From contig NZ_JAYLLN010000001.1 in assembly GCF_037126265.1 (NCBI RefSeq), positions 124,001 to 188,000 of the forward strand: a stretch of 64,000 nt of DNA. Direction: 5' to 3'. Origin of the DNA: Sphingobacterium tenebrionis (GTDB lineage: Bacteria > Bacteroidota > Bacteroidia > Sphingobacteriales > Sphingobacteriaceae). Below are positions 43,514 to 53,235 of this stretch, in pieces (the stretch's first letter is position 1; the number at the start of each line of letters is the position of its first letter). The notes below the pieces were generated by a model. It made no database searches and was not told the DNA's origin. It worked only from the letters and a program-made list of their open reading frames with translations. The translations under genes and the position numbers were made by a program.

Positions 43514-43789
43514 ATGAATCTATTAGAGAGAGTTGAGCAGGCATTAGATACCATTAGGCCCTATCTGGAAACAGATGGAGGAAATGTATCTATAGAGGAG
43601 ATTACCCCCGACAATGTTGTTAAATTGAAGCTGTTGGGCACATGTGCTAATTGCTCCATGAGTATCATGACTTTTAAAGCCGGTTTGGAACAAGCGATCA
43701 AAAAGGCCGTTCCCGAGATTGTAGCGGTGGAAGCCATCAATTTAACGGACATGAACGATCCTAATGCCATTACCCCAAACCAATTGTAA
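43514..43789 (+). CDS. NifU C-terminal domain (Nfu-type) protein
   Basis: A 91-residue Nfu/NifU C-terminal domain protein: RVEQALDTIRPYLETDGGNV and the iron-sulfur motif GTCANCSMS (C-x2-C). Family proteins carry or hand on iron-sulfur clusters. The ATG at 43514 is preferred over the TTG at 43508. No clear TAnnTTTG is seen upstream. Confidence 0.88.
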   Translation: MNLLERVEQALDTIRPYLETDGGNVSIEEITPDNVVKLKLLGTCANCSMSIMTFKAGLEQAIKKAVPEIVAVEAINLTDMNDPNAITPNQL

Positions 43790-43844
43790 TAAAATTTTTA
43801 GATACGGTTAACACAATTTAACAACGGTCTATGAATTAATGTGT

Positions 43845-43852
43845 TAGTTTTG
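43845..43852 (+). promoter_or_regulatory. -7 element for the 43861 gene
   Basis: TAGTTTTG matches TAnnTTTG and ends 8 bases before the ATG, so the transcript would have almost no leader. Confidence 0.45.
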
Positions 43853-43860
43853 TGGGAAAG

Positions 43861-44517
43861 ATGAAAACCTGGATGAAATATATTTTAATGGCTACCCTAT
43901 TTGTTTTTTGTTTGCAGGCAAGTGCACAACAGCGAAAAATAGTGCAGCTTTCTGGGTTTACCTATGCTCAGGGCACTGAAATCGCAGTCCCTTTTGTTAC
44001 CGTTAAAAATTCTAGCTACCTGAATGAAACCTATGCGGCAAACCATGAGGGTTACTTCTCTTTTGTTGCCCATGTAGGCGATGTGATCGAATTCTCCTCC
44101 ATTGGATATGCCCCCGTTAAATTCACGATCCCTAATGTGAGTTCGGATAAATATACCGCAAAGATCGAATTGGAACCTTTAGTGGAAGAACTTCCTGTGA
44201 TCACGCTTGGCAGACCTTTGCCTTGGGCGAGTATTGAGGAGTTCAATAGGGAGTTCCTGGCCATGAATGTGTACAGTGATGATCTGATGTCGGCCAAAAG
44301 GAATACCTCCGCAGAGTCTATTGCTTCGTTATCTCGTATTTTGCCACGTAGCGCTGGAGAAATCCAGGCTTTTAACAGCATGCAAAGACATCTTAACATG
44401 TCGAATAGAAACATCAATCAGAATTTCAACAATCCTTTGTTGAACCCATTTGCTTGGGGACAATTGATCAACCAGATCAAGCGTGGTGATTATAGTCGCG
44501 AACGATTGAAATACTAA
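43861..44517 (+). CDS. Exported CarboxypepD_reg-like protein
   Basis: A 218-residue protein with a signal peptide (about residues 1-21, ASAQ) and a CarboxypepD_reg-like domain (about 25-110, with VPFVTVKNSSYLNETYAANHEGYFSFVAHVGDVIEFSSIGY split across the fold). The C-terminal part is helical. It probably stays in the periplasm or outer membrane. Start at ATG 43861; GTG 43852 lies within the promoter. Confidence 0.78.
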   Translation: MKTWMKYILMATLFVFCLQASAQQRKIVQLSGFTYAQGTEIAVPFVTVKNSSYLNETYAANHEGYFSFVAHVGDVIEFSSIGYAPVKFTIPNVSSDKYTAKIELEPLVEELPVITLGRPLPWASIEEFNREFLAMNVYSDDLMSAKRNTSAESIASLSRILPRSAGEIQAFNSMQRHLNMSNRNINQNFNNPLLNPFAWGQLINQIKRGDYSRERLKY

Positions 44518-44555
44518 TTCTTTTTTTAAATTCTTTAGAATTGGGAATGCTGTTA

Positions 44556-45782
44556 TTAGGATTCCAACATGGTTCTTTTGTTGAAACCTTTGATGTTCAA
44601 TCTTGATGCAAGATAGGACACCAGTGTGGATACCAACATCACCGTCAATAGGATCAGGAAGATATCGCTGTATCTGACATCCACAGGGTAAGCATCAAAA
44701 AGGGATCCCTCATTGGTGGTAACCAAGCCATAACGTTCCTGCAGCCAACAAAAAACGAGACCGATTGCAGCACCCACAAGGCTTCCGATCAAAGCGATCA
44801 TGATCCCCTGGTAGAAGAAGACGTTCTGGATCAGCCCATCATTCGCGCCTAGGCTTTTTAGCACGACTACATCCTGTTTCTTGTCGATCACCAGCATGGT
44901 CAAGGAACCAATGATATTGAAAATGGCGATGATGCCGATGATGGTGACGATAAAAAAGACGATCCATTTCTCGGATCTCACCGTTTTGTATAGCGTCGGA
45001 TTTTGTTGTTCCCTGTTTTTGACCAGAAAATCATCACCTAATAAATGCTGGATCTCGGATTTTAATTTCGGATCGTTATCATTCTTCCCAAACAGCTCAA
45101 TGGCTGAGATATGCTGATGTTCGTTCAATAGGTCCTTCGCGAAATCTATAGGAACGATGATGAGGTCATCGAAACCGGGTTGGAACCGGAGGATGGCATT
45201 CGGGGTGATCGGTCTGGAACGGATATCCTCCAAGGGATTTATATTGTTTGGAGAAGCATTTTTGTCAGGAATATGCAGAAGCACCTGATCGTCTGCCCCA
45301 CGTAAGGGCACTTGCAGATTGGCCTGTACCTGAGCCCCCAATATCCCAAAATTTATACTGTCGCCCTGAATGGAAAGATTCCCCGCAAACAACATATCCT
45401 GTGTTGCGTGGCTTTTGATGCTTTCGGGTTCAATCCCTTTGATCTTTCCAATGAATTGTTGATGGTTGTATTCTGCAAGTACTTTATCTTCCAAAACCTC
45501 ACTATAGGAGGAGATATTTGGGTTTTCGCGAAGTTGCTTGAACTTTTCGCCCTGGCTGGAAAAGACTTTACCTTTGGACGGTTCTATTCGCAGCTCGGGT
45601 GAGAATATGCTGTATTGCGACAGGATAAACTTCTCCAAGCCGTTGTAGAATGATAGCACGATGACCAAGGCTGCTGTACTGACCAGAACACCGACCACAC
45701 TGATTCCGGAGATAATGTTGATGGCATTAACTGATTTTTTGGAAAATAGATAGCGCTTGGCTAAGAATACAGGTAACCTCAT
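44556..45782 (-). CDS. ABC transporter permease of the LolC/E (lipoprotein-release) family
   Basis: A 408-residue membrane protein with an N-terminal transmembrane helix (about 21-45), a periplasmic MacB_PCD-like domain and three C-terminal FtsX-type helices (about 272-300, 318-345 and 370-395). This is the LolC/E layout, which extracts lipoproteins from the inner membrane. No LolD ATPase is next to it. The gene is 3 bases downstream of the metallo-hydrolase gene, so they are cotranscribed. Confidence 0.85.
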   Translation of the reverse strand: MRLPVFLAKRYLFSKKSVNAINIISGISVVGVLVSTAALVIVLSFYNGLEKFILSQYSIFSPELRIEPSKGKVFSSQGEKFKQLRENPNISSYSEVLEDKVLAEYNHQQFIGKIKGIEPESIKSHATQDMLFAGNLSIQGDSINFGILGAQVQANLQVPLRGADDQVLLHIPDKNASPNNINPLEDIRSRPITPNAILRFQPGFDDLIIVPIDFAKDLLNEHQHISAIELFGKNDNDPKLKSEIQHLLGDDFLVKNREQQNPTLYKTVRSEKWIVFFIVTIIGIIAIFNIIGSLTMLVIDKKQDVVVLKSLGANDGLIQNVFFYQGIMIALIGSLVGAAIGLVFCWLQERYGLVTTNEGSLFDAYPVDVRYSDIFLILLTVMLVSTLVSYLASRLNIKGFNKRTMLES

Positions 45783-45785
45783 GGT

Positions 45786-46433
45786 TTATGCGCGGATAAA
45801 AGGGTTCATCTGTTTCTCTTCCGCAACCGTGGTTGAGGGACCATGGCCTGGATGGACTACCGTCTCCTCAGGCAGGCTGTAGATATTCTGGGCAATACTG
45901 TTCAATAACTGCTGATGATTGCCTCCTGGAAGGTCTGTGCGGCCGATACTGCGATGAAAAAGGACATCTCCACCGATCAGAAAGCCATGGTCTTTACTGT
46001 ACAGACATAAATGACCAGGGGAATGCCCTGGAGCGAAGATCAAGGAAATGGTTTCATCACCAATTTTCAATTGATCGGTTTCCTTTAAAAAGGTTTCCGG
46101 GATTGGCGATGGCTCATATCGTATGCCCATCTGAGGCGCGTAATTCTGCACTTGAACGACCAATGGAAGCTCCAGTTCATGGAATTGTGGCATTAGGCCA
46201 TAGGTTTCATAGATAAATCTATTGCCCAAAACGTGGTCGATATGGCCATGTGTATTGATCAGGGCAATGGGTTTGAGGTTTTGCTGTTCTACATAGGATT
46301 TGAAGACTTCTTCTTCCTGGTAATTATGCATGCCAGGGTCTACAATGATGCATTCTTTCTCATCATTATAGATGATATAGGTATTCTCCTGGTAAGGGTT
46401 AAAGGTGAACGTTTTGATATGTAGCATATCCAA
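45786..46433 (-). CDS. Metallo-beta-lactamase-fold hydrolase (glyoxalase II-like)
   Basis: A 215-residue metallo-hydrolase with the zinc motif THGHIDHVLG (His62, His64, Asp66, His67), APGHSPGHLCLYS and HPGHGPSTTV. The substrate is likely a thioester or similar, but not fixed by sequence. It lies between aroE (12 bases upstream) and the LolC/E-like gene. The start is taken at the first ATG; a second one two codons later is equally possible. Confidence 0.87.
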   Translation of the reverse strand: MDMLHIKTFTFNPYQENTYIIYNDEKECIIVDPGMHNYQEEEVFKSYVEQQNLKPIALINTHGHIDHVLGNRFIYETYGLMPQFHELELPLVVQVQNYAPQMGIRYEPSPIPETFLKETDQLKIGDETISLIFAPGHSPGHLCLYSKDHGFLIGGDVLFHRSIGRTDLPGGNHQQLLNSIAQNIYSLPEETVVHPGHGPSTTVAEEKQMNPFIRA

Positions 46434-46445
46434 AAATAGGAATTA

Positions 46446-47192
46446 TTATTGATTCCAGACTTCCCAGTTTTTCTCCGCCTGCAATACCAGCATTTCGAAT
46501 CCATTCTTGATGGCGGCCCCCCGCGCCTTTCCCTTTTGGAGGAACAGGGTTTCTTCGGGATTATAGATCAGGTCATAAAGCAGATGATCTGGTCCAATGC
46601 CTTCATAGGGGATGTCCGGACATTGATCGATGTTGGGATAAGTGCCCACAGGCGAGCAGTTGATAATGATCTGATGTTGTGAAATGATACTGTCGGTAAG
46701 ATCAGCATAACTGATGTTTTCTGCGTCTTTGGTCCTGCTTACGACTTGGTAGGGGATGCGAAGTTTATCCAATACATACTTAACGGCCTTGGTCGCTCCA
46801 CCATTTCCTAGTATCAGGGCTTTTTTGTGCTCAGGTTTGAGGAAGGGCAATAGCGATTGCTCGAAGCCATAGGCATCGGTATTGAAACCTTTTAAATAGG
46901 GCCTTCCATTCTCTTGTCGTTTGATCTGAATGCAATTGACCGCCCCGATTACCTTTGCTTCTTCCGATAGCTCATCCAAATAAGGAATGACATCCTTTTT
47001 ATAAGGAATAGTTACATTGACACCGTAGAAATCAGGATTGGAGGTGTAAAGTTCTGGGAACTTTTCGATATCAGAAATAGGGTATAGATCGTAGTCTATA
47101 CCCTGTATGTTTCCTTTATCAAATTTATCTAAATAGTATTTTTTGGAAAAGGAATGTCCCAGGGGATATCCTATCAATCCTAAGTATTTCAT
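46446..47192 (-). CDS. aroE: Shikimate dehydrogenase AroE
   Basis: A 248-residue NADP-dependent enzyme of the shikimate pathway. It carries the substrate serines in GHSFSKKYY (Ser14, Ser16), the catalytic lysine in NVTIPYKKD (Lys65), and the dinucleotide-binding loop GNGGATKAV. It overlaps the TPR gene upstream by 4 bases and runs into the metallo-hydrolase gene after 12 bases. A complete enzyme by motif. Confidence 0.94.
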   Translation of the reverse strand: MKYLGLIGYPLGHSFSKKYYLDKFDKGNIQGIDYDLYPISDIEKFPELYTSNPDFYGVNVTIPYKKDVIPYLDELSEEAKVIGAVNCIQIKRQENGRPYLKGFNTDAYGFEQSLLPFLKPEHKKALILGNGGATKAVKYVLDKLRIPYQVVSRTKDAENISYADLTDSIISQHQIIINCSPVGTYPNIDQCPDIPYEGIGPDHLLYDLIYNPEETLFLQKGKARGAAIKNGFEMLVLQAEKNWEVWNQ

Positions 47193-48598
47193 TTTCCTTC
47201 GGAGTACTTTTTGATGATATCTAAAATTATCGGATTACCCTGTAACTGCGGAAGGTATTCGAATAAGATGTAATGTTTCTCAGGGTCGCTGTTCAAGGCG
47301 ATTTCCAGATAATTCAATGCGTCGTTATATTTTCCTGCAGCAAAAAGGTAGGCGACCATGCGGTAATAAAGGACCGCTTCATCCGGGTTGCATTTGATGG
47401 CCTCAGCAATAACTTCGGTAGCTTCCTGCAATTTGCCCAATTCGTACAATAACGATGAAAAGTCTAACCAGGCTTCGATATCGGTACTGTTCAATTCCAC
47501 TACCTTGGTATAGGCCTCGATGGACTCATCGTATTGTTTCAATTTGTATCGAGCATCAGCAATGGCAAACCAGTAGTCCGGATTCTCATCATCGATATCC
47601 AATGCTTTTTTATAAAAATGCAGGGATTCGAAATAGCGTTCCTCAAAATCAAGTGTTACACCGATTCCAAACCAGGCATCGCTTTGATTGCTATCCAGTT
47701 TTACCGCCTTCTTGTAATAGGAACGGGCTTCATCCATCTGTTCCAATTTTTCATAGCATTCACCAATCGCGCAATAGGTATCGGCGGTAGGGGGTTCGTA
47801 TTCAAAAGTATGTTTATATACTTCTATGGCTTCCGCATATCGATCTAGATTGACCAATGCGTTTCCTTTATTATAATAGGCCGATGAGAAATTATCCTTG
47901 ATAAGGATTGCATAATCGTATGCATCTATGGCGGCCGCATATTGTTCTAATTTATGATGTGCATTGCCCAGGTTGTACCATGCAGCATAAGAATAAGGAT
48001 CGGTATCTATATATTGCTTATAAAATGCGATACTTTCTTCCTGTTGCTCCAATACATCATAGCAAAAAGCTATTTCGTATAGGGCATCCTGGTTTTCATT
48101 ATTAATTTTTAAACATTTCTTTAAATAATGAATGGCTTTGGCATAATGTCCCTGCATCTGGTATAGACCGGCTATCTGATAGTAAATCTCGTCTTTGGAA
48201 TCACTTAATGATAATGCCTTGAAAAAGTTTTCTTCCGCAAGTTCATGATCCTGCATGGCGGAGAAAATTGTTCCCCTGATTAGATAGATGTCGGCTTCCG
48301 AAGGCTCTAAAAATTCTACTTTGGTCAAAGCATCCAATGCTTGCTCGTACTGCATGGTACTTGCTAATAGTTGGGCTTTTTTTATTAAGAATGTTGTTTC
48401 AAATGGGTGCTGAGCCGCGGCGAATTCAATAACTTGTAGAGCTTTTACGGGGTCATTTTTCGTTATGTAATAGTCAATGATGCTTTCAAAAGCCTTGGCA
48501 TCGAAAAAGTATTGATCTTCATTCCTCAGCATCTCTTCATAACGATCAACTGAGAATTTTTGCTCTTCAGGTGATTCAAATTCAAAGTCTTCTTCCAT
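47189..48598 (-). CDS. TPR repeat protein
   Basis: A 469-residue soluble protein made almost wholly of tetratricopeptide repeats (for example YAAWYNLGNAHHKLEQYAAAIDAYDYAI). It has no signal peptide, so it is likely a cytoplasmic scaffold. It is first in the leftward group TPR-aroE-hydrolase-LolC/E. Confidence 0.88.
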   Translation of the reverse strand: MEEDFEFESPEEQKFSVDRYEEMLRNEDQYFFDAKAFESIIDYYITKNDPVKALQVIEFAAAQHPFETTFLIKKAQLLASTMQYEQALDALTKVEFLEPSEADIYLIRGTIFSAMQDHELAEENFFKALSLSDSKDEIYYQIAGLYQMQGHYAKAIHYLKKCLKINNENQDALYEIAFCYDVLEQQEESIAFYKQYIDTDPYSYAAWYNLGNAHHKLEQYAAAIDAYDYAILIKDNFSSAYYNKGNALVNLDRYAEAIEVYKHTFEYEPPTADTYCAIGECYEKLEQMDEARSYYKKAVKLDSNQSDAWFGIGVTLDFEERYFESLHFYKKALDIDDENPDYWFAIADARYKLKQYDESIEAYTKVVELNSTDIEAWLDFSSLLYELGKLQEATEVIAEAIKCNPDEAVLYYRMVAYLFAAGKYNDALNYLEIALNSDPEKHYILFEYLPQLQGNPIILDIIKKYSEGK

Positions 48599-48741
48599 TA
48601 TTCTCCTCCTTTAAAATTATCGATTAACTTCTTTCCCTTGTTGAAAATAGCAAATTAAATTACGGAACGTATCAGATTATTTTCAACATATCCACAATCC
48701 TATGACTGTCAGTGGGTAGGAAAGTAAAATTTATGCATAAA

Positions 48742-48768
48742 AAAAAGTGCCGGTTGTAGAACCGGCAC
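48742..48768 (-). terminator. Intrinsic terminator of the OmpA-family gene
   Basis: On the minus strand, GTGCCGGTT and AACCGGCAC form a perfect 9-bp stem with a 4-nt loop, followed by a T-tract (the A-run at 48739-48746 on the plus strand). Confidence 0.9.
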
Positions 48769-48799
48769 CTCTTTATGTGTTGATTATTATTGCTAATAA

Positions 48800-50194
48800 T
48801 TATTTTTTGATTTCAACACGACGGTTTTGGATTCTTCCTTCTTCAGTAGCGTTAGATGCAACTGGATTAGCTTCTCCGTAACCTGTAGCAGTGATGCTTG
48901 ATGCAGAAACACCAGCATTTACTAAGTATTGTTTAACTGCGTTTGCACGGTCGTTAGAAAGGTTCATGTTATAAGCTTCAGTACCTTCTGCAGATGCATA
49001 TCCGTCTAAAGTTACGTTAGAGTTGTTAGCTTTCAATTCTTGAGCTAATTTATCTAAGGTAGCGTAAGATTCAGTTTTCAATACAGAGCTATCAAATTCG
49101 AATTGAATTGGAGCGTAGTATCCTGAAGAAACAGTACCATCAGTTAATTGTTGCTCTGGGAATTTGATTGGACATCCTGAACCATCAACTACAGTACCTG
49201 CAGGAGTTCCTGGACATTTATCAAATTTATCAGATACACCGTCACCATCAGAGTCTTTGCTCAATTGATCAACAGTACCTTCTAAAGTGGATACACGTTG
49301 TTTCAAAGCTTCAACTTCGTTACGTAATGAAGGGTCTTTCAACTCATCATATAAAGTAGCAACTGGGTTAGTGAACGTTAAGTTCTCTTTATCACGAGAT
49401 CCTAAAGTGAATTCTAAACCACCGTATAGGTTAGAGAATTTTTGTTTTCCGTCGTAACGAACTGGTCCGTATAACAAGTTATCATCAGTGAAGTTCATTG
49501 TGTAACCTAAGTTCAAGGCAACAACTTCAGATAATTTGAATTTAACACCAACACCTACAGGGATAAATCCTGTTAAACGGTTGTCGCGGTCACCTGTTTC
49601 AGTACGGTCACCGAATACTTCTTCTCCCCAGTTACCTGCATTATCATACTCAGTACCTGTGAAGTCGTTGTTCGAGAATTGAACTGGGTTATGAGCCATA
49701 ACTCCCATACCTACTTTAGCGTAGAAGTTAACAGCATTCTCTCTTCTCATGAAGTCGATAGTACCTAATTGGAAAACTCCGTTTAAGCTAGCAGCCCAGT
49801 TAACTGAAGTTTCAGCAGATTTAGCACCAGCTGGAATCCATGCAGTACTTTCTACACCATTGTTTGGAGCTAAGTCATGGTTGTAAGTTTTGATACGACC
49901 ACGGTTACCTTCTAATTCTAAACCGAATAGGTGAGAGAATTGTTTACGGATAGTTAAACCATAGTACTCACCTACTTTATTTTGGAAGTAACCTACTTTT
50001 TGACCAAAACCGTTTTGACCACCTAAGATAGTGTTAGGAGTAGTAATACCACCTTGAACACCGATAGACCAAGTTCTGTATTGACCTCTACCACCAAATA
50101 CTGTTGGGGTTTGTGCTTGTGCAGTCTCAGCGAAACCTAAAGCGGCTACTAAAGAAGCTGCAACAGCTGTTTTTTTAATTGTAGAATAGTTCAT
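48800..50194 (-). CDS. OmpA-family outer-membrane porin
   Basis: A 464-residue protein: signal peptide (about 1-27, ETAQAQ), a beta-barrel domain (about 28-270), a calcium-type thrombospondin-3 motif (DSDGDGVSDKFDKCPGTP), and an OmpA C-terminal peptidoglycan-binding domain (YGEANPVA, NRRVEIKK). It links the outer membrane to the cell wall. It is probably abundant: terminator and surroundings fit strong expression, which is inference. The upstream gap (50195-50434) is A/T-rich with a terminator-like hairpin. Confidence 0.93.
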   Translation of the reverse strand: MNYSTIKKTAVAASLVAALGFAETAQAQTPTVFGGRGQYRTWSIGVQGGITTPNTILGGQNGFGQKVGYFQNKVGEYYGLTIRKQFSHLFGLELEGNRGRIKTYNHDLAPNNGVESTAWIPAGAKSAETSVNWAASLNGVFQLGTIDFMRRENAVNFYAKVGMGVMAHNPVQFSNNDFTGTEYDNAGNWGEEVFGDRTETGDRDNRLTGFIPVGVGVKFKLSEVVALNLGYTMNFTDDNLLYGPVRYDGKQKFSNLYGGLEFTLGSRDKENLTFTNPVATLYDELKDPSLRNEVEALKQRVSTLEGTVDQLSKDSDGDGVSDKFDKCPGTPAGTVVDGSGCPIKFPEQQLTDGTVSSGYYAPIQFEFDSSVLKTESYATLDKLAQELKANNSNVTLDGYASAEGTEAYNMNLSNDRANAVKQYLVNAGVSASSITATGYGEANPVASNATEEGRIQNRRVEIKK

Positions 50195-50312
50195 ACTCTT
50201 TTTTTTAAGGTTATTAAAATTTTTAATTGTTTCTAGTTGTTAATCAATTTAACATAACTTAACAATAACGATGCCAAAAAATGTTAAAACTTAAAAAGCG
50301 TATTTTCAATAC

Positions 50313-50340
50313 TAAAAACGCTGCTTTTTCAGCGTAAAAA
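50313..50340 (-). terminator. Terminator of the Pit phosphate transporter gene
   Basis: ACGCTG (50318-50323) and CAGCGT (50330-50335) form a 6-bp stem with a 6-nt loop flanked by A and T runs, which gives a T-tract on the minus strand. Confidence 0.65.
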
Positions 50341-50434
50341 TAGTTATTAACATTTTATAACGCAAATTTTTTGATAAAACTTTGTTCCAATTCAATAAAA
50401 TTGACACAATGTTAATCCCCATGTAGCCTTTTTG

Positions 50435-51448
50435 CTACAAGATGTAATGGATAACAGCCAAGGTAAGGCCACCTAATAAGGCACTCACAGGTATGGTTAG
50501 AATCCATGCCCATAATAAACTAATGGTTACTCCCCATCTCACAGCTGATACCCTTTTCACCACACCAACCCCAATGATCGCACCGGTAATAGTATGTGTT
50601 GTAGAAACAGGAATACCAAAATGTTCCGTAATACCTAAGGTAATCGCACCTGCAGTTTCCGCACTGACCCCTTCCAAAGGCGTTACTTTTGTAATCTTGG
50701 TTCCCATGGTCTTCACGATTTTCCAACCGCCACTCATGGTTCCAGCAGCGATGGCTGCATAACAGGCCAATGGCACCCACTCAGGCATTTCTTCAAATGT
50801 ACCTATTACGCCTTGCGCAATCAATGCCGTAGCGATGATACCCATTACCTTTTGTGCATCATTACCACCATGCGCAAAACTCAACCCCGCGGATGAAATC
50901 AACTGCAGGATCTTGAACCAACGTTCAGCAACTGCCGGGCGAGCTTTTTTACAGATATTGATAATAATTAAAGTAATGATGATCGAAATCGTCATACCTA
51001 CTAGAGGCGCTAGGATAATAAAAGATAAGATCTTTAATGTAGCGCTCAAGTTAATGGCCTCGATTGGATTTACACCTTGGAAAACAGCGAAAGCCATCCC
51101 CGAACCGGCAAAACCACCGATCAATGTATGGCTCGAACTGGATGGAATTCCATAATACCAAGTAAATAAGTTCCAAGAAATGGCCGCGACGAGGCCGGCG
51201 AATATCACCTCGAGGGTGATGTACTCTTCAATTACCGTCTTGGCGATCGTATTGGCAACCTTATGGTCAGTAAATACGAAATAAGCAACGAAATTGAATA
51301 TTGCCGCCCAAAGAACCGCCATAAAAGGCGTAAGGACTTTGGTCGATACGATGGTCGCGATTGAGTTTGCGGCATCATGAAAACCATTGATATAATCAAA
51401 GGCAATCGCCAAAACAATCACGACAACTAATAATGTGGTTATCCCCAT
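50435..51448 (-). CDS. Inorganic phosphate transporter, PitA family
   Basis: A 337-residue polytopic protein with two inverted halves. The signature motifs are GFHDAANSIATIVSTKVL near the N-terminus and GGNDAQKVMG in the second half. It imports phosphate using the proton gradient. It follows the DUF47 gene, with which Pit transporters are usually paired. Ten or so helices are predicted. Confidence 0.92.
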   Translation of the reverse strand: MGITTLLVVVIVLAIAFDYINGFHDAANSIATIVSTKVLTPFMAVLWAAIFNFVAYFVFTDHKVANTIAKTVIEEYITLEVIFAGLVAAISWNLFTWYYGIPSSSSHTLIGGFAGSGMAFAVFQGVNPIEAINLSATLKILSFIILAPLVGMTISIIITLIIINICKKARPAVAERWFKILQLISSAGLSFAHGGNDAQKVMGIIATALIAQGVIGTFEEMPEWVPLACYAAIAAGTMSGGWKIVKTMGTKITKVTPLEGVSAETAGAITLGITEHFGIPVSTTHTITGAIIGVGVVKRVSAVRWGVTISLLWAWILTIPVSALLGGLTLAVIHYIL

Positions 51449-51485
51449 GATAAAAATTTGTAATGAAATAAAGGTAAAAAAACGA

Positions 51486-52133
51486 TTACGCGTTTTTCAC
51501 TAGGATACTTTCTAATACGTTGGCAACGTCTTCACATTTATCGGTAGCATCTTCCATGGCCGATAATACCTCTTTGTTCTTGATCAGGTTGATCGCATCC
51601 TTTTCATATTCGAAAAGATCAGCTACAGCTTTATCAAAAATATAATCTGCTTTGTTCTCCACGCTGTTGATACGAACGCAAGAATCCGTAATATTTCTGA
51701 TGTTCTTCAGGTCTTTCAGTTCAAATAATGCTTTAGCAACATGTTCAGTAGCTTCTACGATAAGATCAGAGATCTCTTTCATCGCATCACTCGGGTTTTC
51801 TACCTTATATAATTCCATACGGTTTGAAGCACCATGGATAAAGTCAGCAACATCATCCAATGAGCTCGCTAGAGCGTGGATATCTTCACGGTCAAATGGA
51901 GTAATAAAGTTTTTTCCAAGTTCTAAATGGATCTGGTGGGTTAGGTTATCCCCTTTGTGTTCTAGGTCTTCCAACAATTTAGAATTGTTTTTTCTAAGTT
52001 GTAGATCAGAGGTATGAACACTCTCTTTTAATAACTTAGCCATTTCGATCAAATTCGAGCCAGCTTGCTCAAATAAAGGGAAGAATTTTTTGTCCTTCGG
52101 AACGAAGTATTGAAAAATGCTATTCAACGACAT
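51486..52133 (-). CDS. DUF47 (PhoU-like) partner of the phosphate transporter
   Basis: A 215-residue all-helical protein of the DUF47/PhoU-like family, which is found with Pit transporters and may regulate them. Characteristic segments include LEHKGDNLTHQIHLEL and FDREDIHALASSLDDVADF. It is 37 bases upstream of the Pit gene on the same strand. Confidence 0.9.
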   Translation of the reverse strand: MSLNSIFQYFVPKDKKFFPLFEQAGSNLIEMAKLLKESVHTSDLQLRKNNSKLLEDLEHKGDNLTHQIHLELGKNFITPFDREDIHALASSLDDVADFIHGASNRMELYKVENPSDAMKEISDLIVEATEHVAKALFELKDLKNIRNITDSCVRINSVENKADYIFDKAVADLFEYEKDAINLIKNKEVLSAMEDATDKCEDVANVLESILVKNA

Positions 52134-52206
52134 ATTTTGAATTTTAGTAGCGCAAAAATATGGACTTAATGTTAAGTTAATGTTAAGTTTTTATAAATAC
52201 CCCCAA

Positions 52207-53232
52207 TTAGGCCTTTTCCAATGTAAAAGAAAAGGTGGTCCCAATACCCTCGGTACTACGCACATGCACATTTTGATGATGAGCTTCAATGATGTGCTTC
52301 ACAATCGCTAAGCCCAAACCTGAACCGCCAATCTCCCTCGACCTACTTTTATCTGTCCTAAAAAAACGCTCAAAAACCCTTGGCAGGTTCTTTTCCTCTA
52401 TCCCAACTCCATTATCCGTAATCTCGATCAAAATTTGATCGATTAAAGGATGAGTCTTAATGCTCGTTTTTCCGTTTCTCTTTCCATATTTGATGGAATT
52501 GTCAATCAGATTCACCAAAACCTGCTGTATCTTCTTCCGATCAGCTTTTACAAAAATCGGATGATTTCCTTTTGAACTAAAATCTAAAACAATGTTCTGT
52601 TCGTTGGCTTTATATTCCAAGTCATCCAGCGTCTCCTTGATCAACACCTGCAGATCAAATTTTTCCTTTTCAATCAGCACAGCTCCGGATTCCAATTTAG
52701 CGATTTCATCCAGGTCATGGATCAAATAGCTTAACCTGTCCAGGTTCCGAGAGGCCTTATTCAGAAAATTAACAGCCATTTCCGGATTATCCTCCATCAT
52801 CCCATCCTGCAAGGTTTCTATATAACCCTGAATAGCGAACAGTGGAGTCTTAAATTCGTGTGATATATTGGAAAGAAATTCTTTACGGAATTTCTCCTGA
52901 GCTTTAAGTTGATCGATTTCGGATGCCTTCTGTTTCGCCCAATCCCTAACCTCCTTCTCCGCATCCCCGATAGGGTCGTCAGACTTATGGTCACCTAAGG
53001 CGTCCTTTAGCTCTTTTCCCAACTTCAGGTTGTGGATCAATTTATAGACAGATTTTATCCTTTCGTATACAAATTTCTGAAAAACATAGTTCAGTAGGGA
53101 AAACGAAAGAATAAAACTCAGGATGAGAATAAAGATGAAAGTTGGGAAATCCCGTTCATAATAAAAGTTCATGCCCGCCAGGATCAGCGAGAACACAAAA
53201 CTGATGATCAATATGAGCGATCTGAAATTCAT
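52207..53232 (-). CDS. Sensor histidine kinase (PhoR/BaeS-like)
   Basis: A 341-residue membrane kinase: two transmembrane helices (about 5-22 and 30-50) with a very short periplasmic loop, an H-box SNISHEFKTPL (His125) and an ATPase domain with the N-box LIDNSIKYG and glycine-rich GVGIEE and GSGLGLAIV. There is no response regulator next to it in the window. The short loop suggests it senses an intracellular or membrane signal. Its neighbours (Pit, DUF47 and PSD) suggest phosphate or lipid homeostasis, but this is inference. Confidence 0.88.
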   Translation of the reverse strand: MNFRSLILIISFVFSLILAGMNFYYERDFPTFIFILILSFILSFSLLNYVFQKFVYERIKSVYKLIHNLKLGKELKDALGDHKSDDPIGDAEKEVRDWAKQKASEIDQLKAQEKFRKEFLSNISHEFKTPLFAIQGYIETLQDGMMEDNPEMAVNFLNKASRNLDRLSYLIHDLDEIAKLESGAVLIEKEKFDLQVLIKETLDDLEYKANEQNIVLDFSSKGNHPIFVKADRKKIQQVLVNLIDNSIKYGKRNGKTSIKTHPLIDQILIEITDNGVGIEEKNLPRVFERFFRTDKSRSREIGGSGLGLAIVKHIIEAHHQNVHVRSTEGIGTTFSFTLEKA

Positions 53233-53235
53233 GGA

